Source: Symbiodinium natans (taxonomy: Eukaryota > Sar > Dinophyceae > Suessiales > Symbiodiniaceae). Taken from it: DNA of 21,003 nucleotides. Under the pieces are notes generated by a model, which had not been told where the DNA came from, did not search any database, and worked only from the letters and a program-made list of their open reading frames with translations. Positions 1 to 10,920 of this stretch are shown here, piece by piece (within the stretch, counting starts at the first letter, position 1; each line of letters starts with the position of its first letter). The translations under genes were made by a program, and so were the position numbers. The DNA lies in assembly GCA_905221605.1 (NCBI GenBank), contig CAJNDS010001374.1, forward strand, positions 1 through 21,003, in the 5' to 3' direction.

Positions 1-692
1 GTTCAAAACTCGGCCAGCATACCAGAAAACTGTCAAAACCGCTCTCACCCAACTGCGATGTTTGACACAGCACGGTTTTTTGATCTCGAGGGCTCTGCCC
101 TTTTCAGGTTTAGGATGACAAAAAAGCAACACCAGCAGACGTTGCTGTTTCGAACTTCTGCCAGCATACCACAACACTGTCAAACCGCTCTGCCCCAATT
201 GCAATTTTTGATACAACATGTTTTTTTGATCTTGAGGGCTCTGTCCTTTCAGGTTTAGGATGACAAGAAGCAACACCATTGTTCAAAACTCGGCCAGCAT
301 ACCAGAAAACTGTCAAAACCGCTCTCACCCAACTGCGATGTTTGATACAGCACGGTTTTTTGATCTCGAGGGCTCTGCTCTTTTCAGGTTTAGGATGACA
401 AAAAAGCAACACCAGCAGACGTTGCTGTTTCGAACTTCTGCCAGCATACCACAACACTGTCAAACCGCTCTGCCCCAATTGCAATTTTTGATACAACATG
501 TTTTTTTGATCTTGAGGGCTCTGTCCTTTCAGGTTTAGGATGACAAGAAGCAGCACCATTGTTCAAAACTCGGCCAGCATACCAGAAAACTGTCAAAACC
601 GCTCTCACCCAACTGCGATGTTTGATACAGCACGGTTTTTTGATCTCGAGGGCTCTGCCCTTTCAGGTTTAGGATGACAAAAAAGCAACACC
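1..692. repeat. 280 bp higher-order (dimeric) repeat, ~2.5 copies
   Basis: The same 280 bp sequence restarts at 1, 281 and 561 (each beginning GTTCAAAACTCGGCCAGCAT). Each unit is two different ~140 bp monomers. The first two units differ at only about three positions, for example TTTGACAC versus TTTGATAC and AGCAACACC versus AGCAGCACC. The third unit follows until about 692 and then diverges. This is a recent amplification at the edge of an older, diverged array. Confidence 0.9.
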
Positions 693-1690
693 AGAAGACA
701 CTGCTCGGTCACTGTATACAGCACGTTCTTGTGATCTGGAAGGCTTCGCTCTTTCAGGTTTAGGGTGAGAAAAAAGAACAACACCAGCGGACATTACTCT
801 TTCAGAATTCAGCCAGCATACCACAAAACTCTCAAAAACGCTTTGCCCCAACTGCAAAATTGATACAGCACATTCTTTTGATCTCGAAAGCTTTTTTCTT
901 TGAGGTTTAGGGTGACAAGAAGCAACACCAACAGGTATAGCACTTTCAAAACCAGCCAGCATACCAGAAAACTGTCAAAACCGATCTGCCCCAACTGCAG
1001 ATTTGATACAGCACGCTTTTTGGGTCTCCAAAACTTTGTTCTTTCAGGTTTAGGGTGACAAGAAGCAACACCGGCAGACATTACTCTTTCAAAAATCAGC
1101 CAGCAGACCACAATACTCCAAAACCGCTCTGCCCCAACTGCAGAACTTGACACAACACGTTTTTCGATCTTCTTCTTTCAGGTTTGAATGACAAGAAACA
1201 ACACCAGCAGGTATTGCTTTTTCAACACCAGCCAGCATACCACAAAACTGTCAAAACCGATCTGCCCCAACTGCAACAAAACTTGATACAGCATGCTTTT
1301 TTGATCTCGCGGGCTTTGTTCTTTCAAGTTTTGGATGACAAAAAGCAACACCGGCAGACACTACTCTTTGAAATTCAGCCAGCATACCACAAAAACCGTC
1401 AAAACCGCTCTGCTCACCACAACACTGTCAAACCGCATTGCCGCAACTGCAAGTTTTGATACAACATGCTTTTTTGAGGTTTAGGACGACAAGAAGCAAC
1501 AACATTTTCCATATCTCGGCCAGCATACCCCAAAACTGTTCTGCTCTTTCAGGTTTAGGAGATTTAGAGGCACCACCAGATGAACCCAGCCGGCATATCA
1601 TCAACCGCTCTGCTCCAAAATGCAACATGTTGTTTGTCTGCACGGGCAACTTTGGATGACAAAAGTGACACCAGCAGACACTGCTTTCAA
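1..1690. repeat. Tandem array of ~140 bp monomers (satellite-like)
   Basis: About a dozen head-to-tail copies of a ~135-150 bp unit can be followed by eye. Each carries a block like CCAGCATACCACAAAACTGT, then CCGCTCTGCCCCAACTGCA, then GATACAGCA, a T-run with GATCTCGAGGGCT, and a closing CAGGTTTAGGATGACAAG. The closing block recurs near 104, 248, 386, 528, 663, 756, 900, 1046, 1180, 1323, 1475, 1550 and 1652. One copy (663-756) is shortened to ~93 bp, and the last copies are shorter and decayed. Reading frames on both strands through the array are repeated peptide, not genes. The array probably continues left of the window. Confidence 0.9.
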
Positions 1691-1921
1691 TCTCTCCTCG
1701 CAGCATCAAAACTGTTGTTGCGCCAGCTTCTCTTCTCAAACTATACAAAGAGAATGAACGACCCTGGCTGCAAACACGTCAACTCGTTCAGATACTGAAG
1801 ACTGTTCGGCAGGGGAAACAGATCAGACTGCCCTGCAAAGCATCCTTCATTCTAGGCAGCATTGGCACCACAACAATTTCACCTCCTGTAATTGACAGAA
1901 GCCATGCTTCGCAAACAGGTC

Positions 1922-3631
1922 TCAGCAAAGCCCAAGGGATGCACACTCTAGGCATACATCCCAATCGCAGGTGTCACATCTCCATGTGTGATCCTGCTCC
2001 TTGACACTCCCGCATAAGTCACAGGACACCCTGTCCCAATGAACGAGAGGGATTTCCCTCCGACCAACCCGCTTTGAGGAGGTCGACGTGCCCAACGGTT
2101 TTAACATGAGGTCGTGACCTTGGGGGCAAAATTTCCTCGGTGGCTCACGATCATGGGGGCAGAGCTTCTTCGCCGGCTCTTGTTTCACCACCTGCGACTG
2201 CTTCGCAGCGGGTTCTGTCTTCACCCCCAGGACATTTTGCAGCACATTCTCAAGTTTGACAGTAGCACGGGCCCGCTTTGCAGGTCGAACCAAGACAAGT
2301 TCCACATCGCTGCTGTCACTGTCGCAAGCTTCGGAAAGGGGTAAAGGAAAAGAGGCCTGATCAGAAGCTTGCTGAACATGCGCTAAAGGCTCTTCTGGAG
2401 CTGTCTCGGACGGGGACAAAACGTCAGATGGAGATTCAACCGAAAGGTCTTCTGGGGCTGCCTCGGGAGCCTCGGGCACAGGAGCCTCACCTGGCGGACT
2501 CGCAGGCGCGGGTGCTTCGCACACACTGAGGAAGTCCTCGAGCACCTCCTCCGGAATTGAATCCTTTAAAGACGTAGCATGATTTTCTTTCTCACGGTGT
2601 TGGTCCTGCCAAAACTTTATCTCAAGCAAATCCGCAAAGGGATCCACTTGGCGTGGTGAACAGCTTGCAGTCCACAAAAACTCTGACAGAAGACCGCCGT
2701 AGCTGTCTCGACTCACCTTCTTGGCGCCTTTGGCTCGCAAAAAGGCCTTCAAGCGGCCGAAAAGCCCTTCAGCTGCGTTCGTTGACACCACAACTTCCTT
2801 TCCAAAAATTGTTTCTGTTTTGGAAAACTCACGGCGTTTGTGATTCACGCAGCGATGCACAAAGCCAGAGTCTGGCTTCGACAACCAAGCATAACTCTTG
2901 AAGCTGTCTGTAAAAATCAAACTGCCAGCAACAACATGTCTTCGAATGAAAAGCTTCAAGGTGCGAGCACTCCTGTCCGGAATCTCCAAAAGAAGGCAAT
3001 GCCCTGTGGCTCGTCGAGTTTCAAAGTCCAACTCGAGCATGCCCAGCACACACTTTTTGGTTCCAGCCGTTGGGCGGCCTCGGAAACCACCTTTGCAACG
3101 CTTCTTCTTCGTGAGAAACGTCTCGTCAATGCACACGATTTTGCCTTCGCCGCCGAGTTGAGCAGGATTCAAACGAGCGACACACAGCCACAAAATGCTT
3201 CTAACACGTGCTAAAAACCCAGCCCAGTTCTTCGAACTGACCTTTGCCTGCTTTCGAGCAGTTCTGTAGGGTGCGTCTGACGCGAACCAGTACAAAGAAG
3301 CAAGATATTGCGCAGGTGTGTAGTTGTTCGCTAGGTACTTTGGAAGCGTTCCTGGACGACGCCAGGTGAGCTTCTTGTTGCACAGCTTCTTCGCTGGAAC
3401 CTCCTCGTCCTCATCCTCACTGTCGTAGTCTGGATTCGGAACGCGCACTGTGCAGTGCAAGTATGAGTTGCCCTTCTCGGAGTTGCTGTTGAAGGACTTC
3501 CACTCATGCCCTGCTGGGCAATGCAACGGCAAGACAAGCAAATTCCACCAAAGTAAGAACCACAACGCCTGGCGGCTAGAAGGCCACAACTTGTTTGACG
3601 CCTCATCCGCCGTCAGGAACTCGCCGTCCAT
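1922..3631 (-). CDS. IS1595/ISXO2-like (Merlin-type) DDE transposase with C-terminal ZZ-like zinc finger
   Basis: This is an intronless 569-residue protein that probably cuts and joins transposon DNA in the nucleus. Catalytic-core motifs are visible: CIDETF (Asp169), FTDSFKSY (Asp242) and STNAAEGLFGRLKAF (Asn285, Glu288). They match the D-D-(N/E) layout of the IS1595/ISXO2 group, to which eukaryotic Merlin transposons are related. An N-terminal CPAGHEW...C segment (38-60) may bind zinc. Residues ~370-450 are acidic and proline-rich. They are followed by VKLE, VKTE and VKQE, which fit the SUMO-site consensus, and then by a basic cysteine/histidine stretch. The C-terminus has Cys537-x2-Cys540, Cys552-x2-Cys555 and Cys560-x2-Cys563, with CDWDVCLEC resembling a ZZ finger. 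The start ATG sits in GCCATGG, a favourable context. I found no terminal inverted repeats by eye, so the element's ends are unknown. The frame is intact, but activity cannot be judged. The transposase call is firm; the ZZ call is moderate. Confidence 0.85.
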   Translation of the reverse strand: MDGEFLTADEASNKLWPSSRQALWFLLWWNLLVLPLHCPAGHEWKSFNSNSEKGNSYLHCTVRVPNPDYDSEDEDEEVPAKKLCNKKLTWRRPGTLPKYLANNYTPAQYLASLYWFASDAPYRTARKQAKVSSKNWAGFLARVRSILWLCVARLNPAQLGGEGKIVCIDETFLTKKKRCKGGFRGRPTAGTKKCVLGMLELDFETRRATGHCLLLEIPDRSARTLKLFIRRHVVAGSLIFTDSFKSYAWLSKPDSGFVHRCVNHKRREFSKTETIFGKEVVVSTNAAEGLFGRLKAFLRAKGAKKVSRDSYGGLLSEFLWTASCSPRQVDPFADLLEIKFWQDQHREKENHATSLKDSIPEEVLEDFLSVCEAPAPASPPGEAPVPEAPEAAPEDLSVESPSDVLSPSETAPEEPLAHVQQASDQASFPLPLSEACDSDSSDVELVLVRPAKRARATVKLENVLQNVLGVKTEPAAKQSQVVKQEPAKKLCPHDREPPRKFCPQGHDLMLKPLGTSTSSKRVGRREIPLVHWDRVSCDLCGSVKEQDHTWRCDTCDWDVCLECASLGLC

Positions 3632-3732
3632 GGCACGTGGAAGATGCTGGAAGTCTGGATGCGAAGCCCCCGAACTTTCAAAAAGACTTTGAGCCGAGTG
3701 ACACGTATCAGTTCCCTCTGCAAGTCCAACAA

Positions 3733-3933
3733 GCTTTCAAGGGTCGCTTTCTTGACTGGATTCAACCAGGTTCCAGTGTTGTCCAGTTTCCAACCGAATC
3801 TTTGAGAAATTTCCATTCACAACAATATTAAATCTTGGTTTCCACCACGGTGCAGATCCAGAACTGTGGTCATTCCACATCTGAGTCATTCCAGCGATGG
3901 GGTGTTTCCATTTGTCGGAACAACACCCCAGGC
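3733..3933. repeat. ~200 bp direct repeat, copy 1
   Basis: Begins GCTTTCAAGGGTCGCTTTCT and ends AACAACACCCCAGGC. By eye it is nearly identical to 4682-4881, apart from a one-base indel near the start (CTTGACTGG versus CTGACTGG). It lies just upstream of the transposase gene at 1922-3631. Flanking bases differ between the two copies, so the boundaries are sharp. Its nature is unknown: a segmental duplication, an element end or a duplicated exon are all possible. Confidence 0.9.
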
Positions 3934-3993
3934 ATTTCTTGCCTCTTTGAGCTTCGCCCTAAGCGTCTCTCGTTCATTTTCTGATTTCATTGG

Positions 3994-4416
3994 CCCTTCT
4001 TCTCGGCTGCTGCTCGGCTCCATCGTCTTCGACTTCGACTTGCTCCAATAGCACCTCTGAGCCCCTTCAGTCGACAGTTAGATGTTCTTCCCTGAGCCCT
4101 CCAGCTTCCCTCCTCCATCACCAACTCCTGCTTGCTGTCGGAACGGTGCCAGTTGCCTTTCGTTTTGGCAAATTCTTGCCTCTCTTTAAGCTTCTCTTGT
4201 TTTCTTTTGATTCCATTGACCCTCTTCTCGACTGCTGGCTCAACTCCATCGTCTTGCTGCTCGCCTTCTTGATAATTTCGCTGCCCCAAGAGCACCCTTT
4301 GAGCCCTCGATCGCTCTCGCGGTTGCCAGAATGGTGACGGCTTGCTTTCTTTTCGCAACCCTTGTTTCCCCAAGCTGCTCTCTCTTTTTCCTGACTCCAA
4401 CAGTCCTCTTCTCGAC
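3994..4416. repeat. Degenerate tandem repeat, about 2.3 units of 184-227 bp
   Basis: A block like CCTCTTCTCGACTGCT recurs at ~3995, 4221 and 4405. Related sequence around it (CTCCATCGTCTT, and CCCAAGAGCACC versus CCAATAGCACC) shows that longer units were duplicated and then diverged. The minus strand is purine-rich and gives lysine/arginine/glutamate-rich peptide in more than one frame. Confidence 0.65.
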
Positions 4417-5104
4417 TGCTCGACTTCATGTTGCAAAAACACTCAAAAACACAACCCAGATTCCACCCAATTTCACCCAGAGGGCTCAACCCAGTCTTAC
4501 CGTGGAGAAACAAATTTTTAACCCGCGTCTGTGGAGCAGGCGGAACAGAACTCGGCCTTGACCAAGTCAAGTGAAGGCACAGTTTGAGATTTGAAAGACA
4601 GCGACAGAAACTTAACAACAGAATTTGAGGCACAACTGGAGCACGACAGGAAACAACTTGAAAAGAAAGGTGTTCCAACACGCTTTCAAGGGTCGCTTTC
4701 TGACTGGATTCAACCAGGTTCCAGTGTTGTCCAGTTTCCAACCGAATCTTTGAGAAATTTCCATTCACAACAATATTAAATCTTGGTTTCCACCACGGTG
4801 CAGATCCAGAACTGTGGTCATTCCACATCTGAGTCATTCCAGCGATGGGGTGTTTCCATTTGTCGGAACAACACCCCAGGCGACGCCAACAAGCTGTCGT
4901 TCCCTTCTCAACAGGCTTGTGCACAATGGTGCCCTCCCGTTGATTGTACACCCCTCCCGCTGGCCCCCGCTGTTGTCGCAAAGAAAAGCTGATATTCCTA
5001 AACACTATCCGGTGCACTGGCAGAGTCACTGGCAAGACGGAAGCAGCTTCGGGTTGAGGGTCAACTTTCGGATTAAGGGAGAATGGAGAGTATGCTTGCG
5101 TCAT
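4118..5104 (-). CDS. Hypothetical 328-residue reading frame, doubtful
   Basis: This open frame on the minus strand starts ATGACGCAAGC and ends within the degenerate repeat. I do not recognise a family. Its middle part (about residues 75-141) is the ~200 bp direct repeat. Its C-terminal third is charged (Lys, Arg, Glu, Ser) and has an internal duplication, with SREED...KER echoed by SRRGS...KENKR. An overlapping frame at 3987-4442 is equally open and equally charged, so base composition alone could keep both open. It could be a fragment of a gene with introns. No domain, signal peptide or membrane segment is visible. Confidence 0.25.
   Translation of the reverse strand: MTQAYSPFSLNPKVDPQPEAASVLPVTLPVHRIVFRNISFSLRQQRGPAGGVYNQREGTIVHKPVEKGTTACWRRLGCCSDKWKHPIAGMTQMWNDHSSGSAPWWKPRFNIVVNGNFSKIRLETGQHWNLVESSQKATLESVLEHLSFQVVSCRAPVVPQILLLSFCRCLSNLKLCLHLTWSRPSSVPPAPQTRVKNLFLHGKTGLSPLGEIGWNLGCVFECFCNMKSSSREEDCWSQEKERAAWGNKGCEKKASRHHSGNRESDRGLKGCSWGSEIIKKASSKTMELSQQSRRGSMESKENKRSLKRGKNLPKRKATGTVPTASRSW
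4682..4881. repeat. ~200 bp direct repeat, copy 2
   Basis: Second copy of the 3733-3933 sequence, 748 bp further on and in the same orientation. In this copy the minus strand is open through the repeat as part of the 328-codon frame at 4118-5104. In copy 1 the one-base indel shifts that frame. The near-identity suggests a recent duplication. Confidence 0.9.
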
Positions 5105-5873
5105 TGCGACCTAGAAGGTGACGGCGACTCTAAAGCCCGTTCTTAAGGTGTCTGCTTCACGTATTGTAACTTTGAAGTACAACTAGAGCTCATCTCTACT
5201 ATGATGATTCTATAAGTATGCAGTGTTTTTGCAGTGTTTTTGCTGATTGGTACTATTCTCAAATCTACTATACAATTGCATTTGGGTTTCCATGTCCTGC
5301 CCCATGTGTCAGATAACTCTGGTGGGTTTTTTTGAAGCTCTGTCCTGGATGAAGTTAGGCCTACTAGGACTTGTTAGGGTTTCTTTATGTTTTTTAGGGT
5401 TTCGGGGTTAGGGCTTCTAGATTCGGACTAATGTCTTAAGTTTATCTTCACAAGAAGCCGTACTTACGGGGTACCTGACGCTCCGTATTGGATGCGTGCA
5501 GGGCAGGCTTCCACATCTCTGCTTGACGCACCGCCCCAGCTGTTTGTAAGCTGAGCCAGCGCACTGATGCTTCCGGGACAGCATTGCAAATAAGCACACA
5601 GGCCGCCCCCGACCCTTGAGACTCAAGCAAGCTGAACCCCGCCAGACCCTACATAATGAAAGTCAACAGATAATGAAGAACTGTTGCATGTGTCAAGGTG
5701 TTGCAGCATGTCAGCTGTACTTGCGGAACCGCGATTTCGTTTCATGTCTGCTCTACATTACCCGGAATTAACCAGGGGATCTTCAAAATTCATCCCCCAC
5801 CCAGTACCACATCACACATCATGACGAAGATCAAAGCTCCACCTACTAAGCTTTAGGTTTTAAATGTGGCTGC

Positions 5874-5887
5874 GGGGGGGGGGGGGG
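5874..5887 (+). repeat. G14 homopolymer
   Basis: An uninterrupted run of 14 G follows GTGGCTGC. It is prone to slippage and to assembly error. Confidence 0.95.
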
Positions 5888-6302
5888 TTCTGAGAAATGT
5901 TACTGTTACGGTTGTCATGGACCGAAACATGCTGCCTGCTGCAAAAGAGGAGCTTGGTGCACAAAGGAGTCAAGTTTCGTCCTGCTTCAGATTGGTTATG
6001 AGACTTTCCATTCGTGATCATACTTTTGGTAGCTTTCTCAGTGTCGCCATGGTTCTTACTGGTGTATGACCCCAGGCAGCGCTCAGAATCATGTGTACAT
6101 GACTAGCCTCAATGTCTTACGTCGTTGAAGATGGCACCCCACGCCAGCTGCTAACTTTTCTGAAAGGCTCTCAGGCTGTCGGTGCTGGGCTTTTACAGGT
6201 CCCTGTCAAACTTTCAATGATGCACAGTGCAAACTGCCAACTGGCAGTAAAAGTTTGGTTACGAGTTGTTTGCCCGCAAGAAGGTAAGGCGTGCCATGCG
6301 AG

Positions 6303-6465
6303 TGGTCGATAGTGGTCAGTGGTCAGTGGTCACTGGTCACCACGTCCAAAAATTTGGCGCTATTATCCACAGCACTTGCAATACTTGCAACTTGCAAATC
6401 TTGCGAAGTCGTATTGAGTCCTTTTATTCTTTGTGTTCTTCGTCGTGAATCGTGAATCGTGAAGT
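6303..6465. repeat. Short-word stutter repeats
   Basis: Adjacent near-copies of 5-9 base words: GTGGTCA/GTGGTCAC several times at 6303-6341, ACTTGCAATACTTGCAACTTGCAA near 6373-6397 and CGTGAAT three times near 6443-6463. The units are too short and irregular for a normal satellite. Confidence 0.7.
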
Positions 6466-6884
6466 GGGCAGAAGTTCATGGATGGCAGCATACAGCTGCC
6501 AGGCAAAGCATGATGCAATGCTCAATGCACAGATAATGCACATGTGTAATGTGTATGAATGTACCCCGCTTTTGTATTCTCTTCGTTGGGCTAGCAGCGA
6601 ACACTGGCGGAAGGCAAGCCGCTGCAATCGTGGCAAGCCATGTTTTACAAAGAAAAACAGTGCGTTTCTGCGAGCAGCACGTGTGTGTCGTGTGAGTTGC
6701 CGTTGCTTGCGACTTGCGAGCCTGCGATTTTGTATAGTGTAGTATGTCGTTGCGAGTCGTTGCCCTTTGTTTGCAAGTTTGCAAATCGCAGTCGTGAGTT
6801 CTTTGTTGCATGGGAGCCGCCGGGCTGGGGGCTGCGTGTGCAGTGCAAGAGCAAGAATGTCTTGGTTGATGGCAAGTTGATGGT

Positions 6885-7060
6885 GGTTCAGAGTTCAGAG
6901 ACCAGAGAGTGCTCAGAGGCTCAGAGTCTCAGAGAGTCAGAGACAGAGAGTGCTTCGGCTTCGTCATTTTCAATCTGAATTGAATGCTTTCGCTTCCATT
7001 GAGAATTCAGACTCAGACTCCGACTTCGCTGCATGATGCGTGATGCATCATCACTCAATT
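6885..7060. repeat. Stutter repeats of CAGAG/TCAGAGA and GCATGATG words
   Basis: TCAGAG, TCAGAGACCAGAGAG and CTCAGAGGCTCAGAGTCTC follow one another at ~6890-6945. Then come ACTCAGACTCCGACTTCG and GCATGATGCGTGATGCATCATCACTC near 7010-7055. The style matches the block near 6300. Confidence 0.65.
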
Positions 7061-7764
7061 CCTCATGCCTCGGCTCCAATTCCAAACTCCATGAGGCTAC
7101 CAGTGCTACCGGCCAGGTCTAGCGAGTCTAGCCGGGGCCGTAATAACCGTACCCAAATACCCAAAACGCCCAAAAGCCTTAAGGCAATCCTGAAACTTGA
7201 GGCTGCGTCATTGAGGCGTCACGAGCTGTTTTTTGAGATGTCAGCTTGCAGTCTTGCAGTGCTGCAGCGCTTGCAGTTGCTCAGGCAATTGCCTTCGGCC
7301 ACAAACAGATTGATTGCAAGTGCTTAAAAAACCTAAAAAACCCAACCCTATCACAGAGCGAGCAGACTGAGGCCCGTTCTAGTTTGAGTCTTGTGGGCTT
7401 CAGAAGAGCCGCATGAATGGTCGAAACCTCACAAACTGTGAAATGACACATTAGGATCCATCTCTGTGAGCTCTGAGCAATGGCGTGCCCAGAGTTCCGG
7501 CTTCAGCCCGCCCGCCTGGTTCTCAACATCCTAACCTTTGCCTAAACCGCCTAAGCCTAAGCCTCAACTTGAAGAGCCTTATATGGACATCATCCCGAAA
7601 CCCCAAAAAAGGCCCGACTGAAAGTAAAGGAGCCTGACGTAGCTGTAACTTGGGTAGAAGCTTTCACTGAAGCTTGCAGAGATTTCCCAAACCCTATGAT
7701 TCAGCAGCCTATCCAAACTTTGCATCTTAAATCGAAGACTCAAACCGTCAGGTCGTGAAGCTTG

Positions 7765-10494
7765 ATGCGTGGACTGTCCAGTGGTGTGGTCCTCATGGTG
7801 TTGTGCTGCTGGCTGGCGACCCATGGCAAGTATCAAAACTGGGGCAATATTAGCAGTGGTGGAAGGTACAAGACTGATTGGAATGGTTGTTCTTTGCATT
7901 GCATGGATGACTCAGAGCAAGCTGCGTTTAAGTCAGATCCTTGGGCTTACGATCTGCAGCATGATCAGGTGCTGGGGGTGATGCAGTTGGATGCCGGTTT
8001 CGCTTACAATGCCCTAGCTGTTCTGAATGAGTGCCAGCGAATGCAGTACAACTTCTGGCAGTCGGTTTTCGGAACTGAGTGTTTGCATGGCAATCTGTAC
8101 TATTTCAATGTCACAGATATTCAGGTCTTTGCGAAACCGGTCGAACTTCCTGTTACTGACCATCGCAGGTTGAAGTGCTTCTTTGGCCAGGTTGATCTGA
8201 ACTCACCAGAGGACCTCGTTGCACAACTGCAAAGGGACATGAACGGTTCCCCTCTGGCTGACTGGGTCGATCAGAGCTGCCACCTAGTGGTGCGACTGCC
8301 AGGTGCCCATGCTTTTCTCATTGCCCGCCAGAAATGGTCCTCGTTCTGTTTGCCAGACCCTTTGCCCGAGCACTTGTTTTCAGTCGGGGTCCGGCAAAAA
8401 TCTAAGATCTTTGGATGGTCGTACATTCAGAGCTTGGCGCAGAAGTTCAGCATTGCGCCTCAAATTGAAACCTTTCAGGTGCCTGAGATGTCTGCAGACC
8501 TTGCGGAGGAGTTTGCCCAAACAGTGCGCATGTTGTCTGCTCGCTTGAACCCTCAATCCAATGAGGATGCTGCTCTGCTTGAGGGCTGCTATAGAGCAGC
8601 TTACATGCTTCAGCGTATGAAAGATGAGTTGGATTTGTGCAGCCTCAACAGGAAAGTGGTTCGATGTCAGGGCCGCGTGTGCACGAATAGACTTCCCTAT
8701 CAGGCAGCATACATGTTGCAGTGCATTCTTCTGACAAGTCATTTACGAGACTCCAGTGAATTGAAAGACGTTCTTCTGAGGGCCATCGACATTGTCATGC
8801 CAAAGAGTTTGCCTGAGGCAGTGCACTCCTCTTTGCAAGGCCCCAACTTTGGTTTTGGACTGCGTGTGCCAAGTGCTGGAAAGATTTCTCGAGCAAGGCT
8901 GAGCGTGGATACTGCCCTGATGCTGCGAACACGTCGGTTAAACCGCGAGGCTCTTCAGGATGGAGGGGTGGTGAGGTATGTCATGATTGACTCGTCCGTT
9001 CAGGGTCATTTTGATTTTGAGCTGATCCGGATAACGTCCTTGAGAAAGAATGCTTGCGCAGACCTTTTTGGTGCTGCGTTGGAGAGCAGCGAACTTTGGG
9101 GTGGCTACTTGGAGAGGATGGAAGATGAGGTTCTGGCAGACACCTATGATCGGGAAGTTGAGCTTCAGGCTGAAATGTGGGCCAGCATTGACACACATCT
9201 GGCACCGGCGGTAGTGTTGGGTAGTGCACACAGCAAACTTTTCCATAAGTTTCATGCCGCAGTTCATTGCTTTTTCTTGGAGACAGGCAGTGCTTTGGAA
9301 TTGCAAGACTTTTGCGGTTCAATCTTCGCATTTACAACTGATCAGGGCACCGAGATGGGGTTACACAACGTGCCTCCAGTCTTGGTGAGAAGGGTGTTGC
9401 CCTGGGTTGCACATCTCGACACCGCCGCTGGCGCTGATGACCGCGATTTGGCACCACCTGTTGAGCACGAGGAAGACGCCCACGCGACAGTCAACTTCAG
9501 CAACTCTGTGGGCATAGCAGGTCTATTGCACATCATTCACAACTCAACTATGGACTTGGGGAAGTCGATGCTTTTTTTTGACGAGGCCGTCAAGCAGTTG
9601 ACGCACATCTCAAAGCTGTTGTGCAAAAAGGAATCACGCCAGCGTTTGCTTGAGACTTGCTTCTCTGACCGCATCGGCAGGTACCTTCAAGCAGACGTCA
9701 AGGGCTTCAAGGCGAAACTCAATCCATCCCGTTGGGGAAGCCTTGCCCACTGTGTTGTAGAAGTTTTGAAGATTGAAACAACCCTACGGTTTGGCTGGAA
9801 TTTGAACAAGTACGGCGCGGCCCGTGATGCAGATGATGCAAGTGGCCATGGCGTAGATTTGACTGTGATAGATTCTGCGCTAACCTCACGAGAGTTCTGG
9901 GGCGTGCTGAGAATGATGGACTCCATTGCGAAGGTTCTGAACTCATGTTTGCATTGGGTGGAGTCTTGTCAATGCCACAGTCATTGGCCGGAAGACGAAA
10001 TGCCCAAGAAAGTGAAACAACTATGGGCCACTTGTCCCCTCAGAGGTTGTCGCGCGCCTGAGCTGGCGTGCGGTGATTTTCAGGCGCTCATGCGAAGTTT
10101 GAGTGGAACCAGCGCATCAGAGCTCTTGGCGACATTGCCGAGAGACATATCTCAAGAATCTCGTGCTGCAATCTTGCAGGATTTCCAGCGAGGACGTGCC
10201 CATTTGCTTTTTGTGGTCAACCTGAGATTGGCTCACTGGAAGGAGGCGCCGTATCTTGTCTTCGGCTGTGCCCATTTGGACAGGCGAAAGTCAAGAGAGT
10301 GCCTCCGGAGATGCATTGCCATGCCAGCTACCACTCCACTTCTTGCCACGTTGCAGCAGAATCCTGTCAGGGAGCAGGTGGATCGCTACTTGAACGGGGA
10401 GGAACTTGCAGCTGTGCCTGATCTAGCGCAGTTTTTGGGCATGCTGCGATTTTGCCCCATAGAAGAACGTGCTGTGGAAGGGGATCATGCTCAG
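7765..10494 (+). CDS. Giant hAT-like transposase-related protein, exon 1 (residues 1-910)
   Basis: This is the first coding part of a protein of ~1690 residues. An in-frame TGA at 7756 precedes the ATG at 7765, which fixes the start unless an upstream exon exists. I see an RNase H-fold transposase order: Asp409 in VMIDSSVQG, Asp526 in FTTDQGTEMG, HIIHN at 589-593, Arg656-Trp657 in PSRWGSLAHC, and Glu901 or Glu905 in EERAVEGDHAQ at the exon end. A long insert between the second Asp and the Glu, with an H-x-x-[HN]-type motif and an RW motif, is the hAT layout. The match to hAT is by motif order only and is my inference. The N-terminal stretch GVVLMVLCCWLA is hydrophobic, but the protein has no other sign of export. 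The frame continues 28 codons past 10494 to a stop, which I treat as intron read-through. No terminal inverted repeats were found. Confidence 0.7.

Positions 10495-10920
<426 letters not shown>

Larger units (their letters stand above)
5105..7764. other. Intergenic region with no supported gene
   Basis: Only short frames (under ~115 codons) with no recognisable protein occur here. The stretch holds telomere-like scraps (TTTTTTAGGGTTTCGGGGTTAGGG near 5390), a G14 run, and from about 6300 many short words repeated in close succession. A polypyrimidine/AG context just upstream of 7765 (CCGTCAG at ~7745-7751) could serve as a trans-splice acceptor for the following gene, but no promoter is identifiable. 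Confidence 0.6.

Noticed and set aside
110-559. 149-codon frame on the minus strand (and similar frames to 1748)
   Set aside because: The peptide repeats with the 140/280 bp satellite period; it is a by-product of the array.
1-1690. CRISPR array
   Set aside because: The whole 140 bp unit repeats, with no unique spacers; the context is eukaryotic.
5417-5630. Two overlapping minus-strand frames of 60-69 codons
   Set aside because: Short, no recognisable motif, and two frames are open at once.
7765-7830. Signal peptide at the start of the giant transposase-like protein
   Set aside because: A hydrophobic stretch exists, but the rest looks nuclear and DNA-acting; the start itself may not be the natural one.
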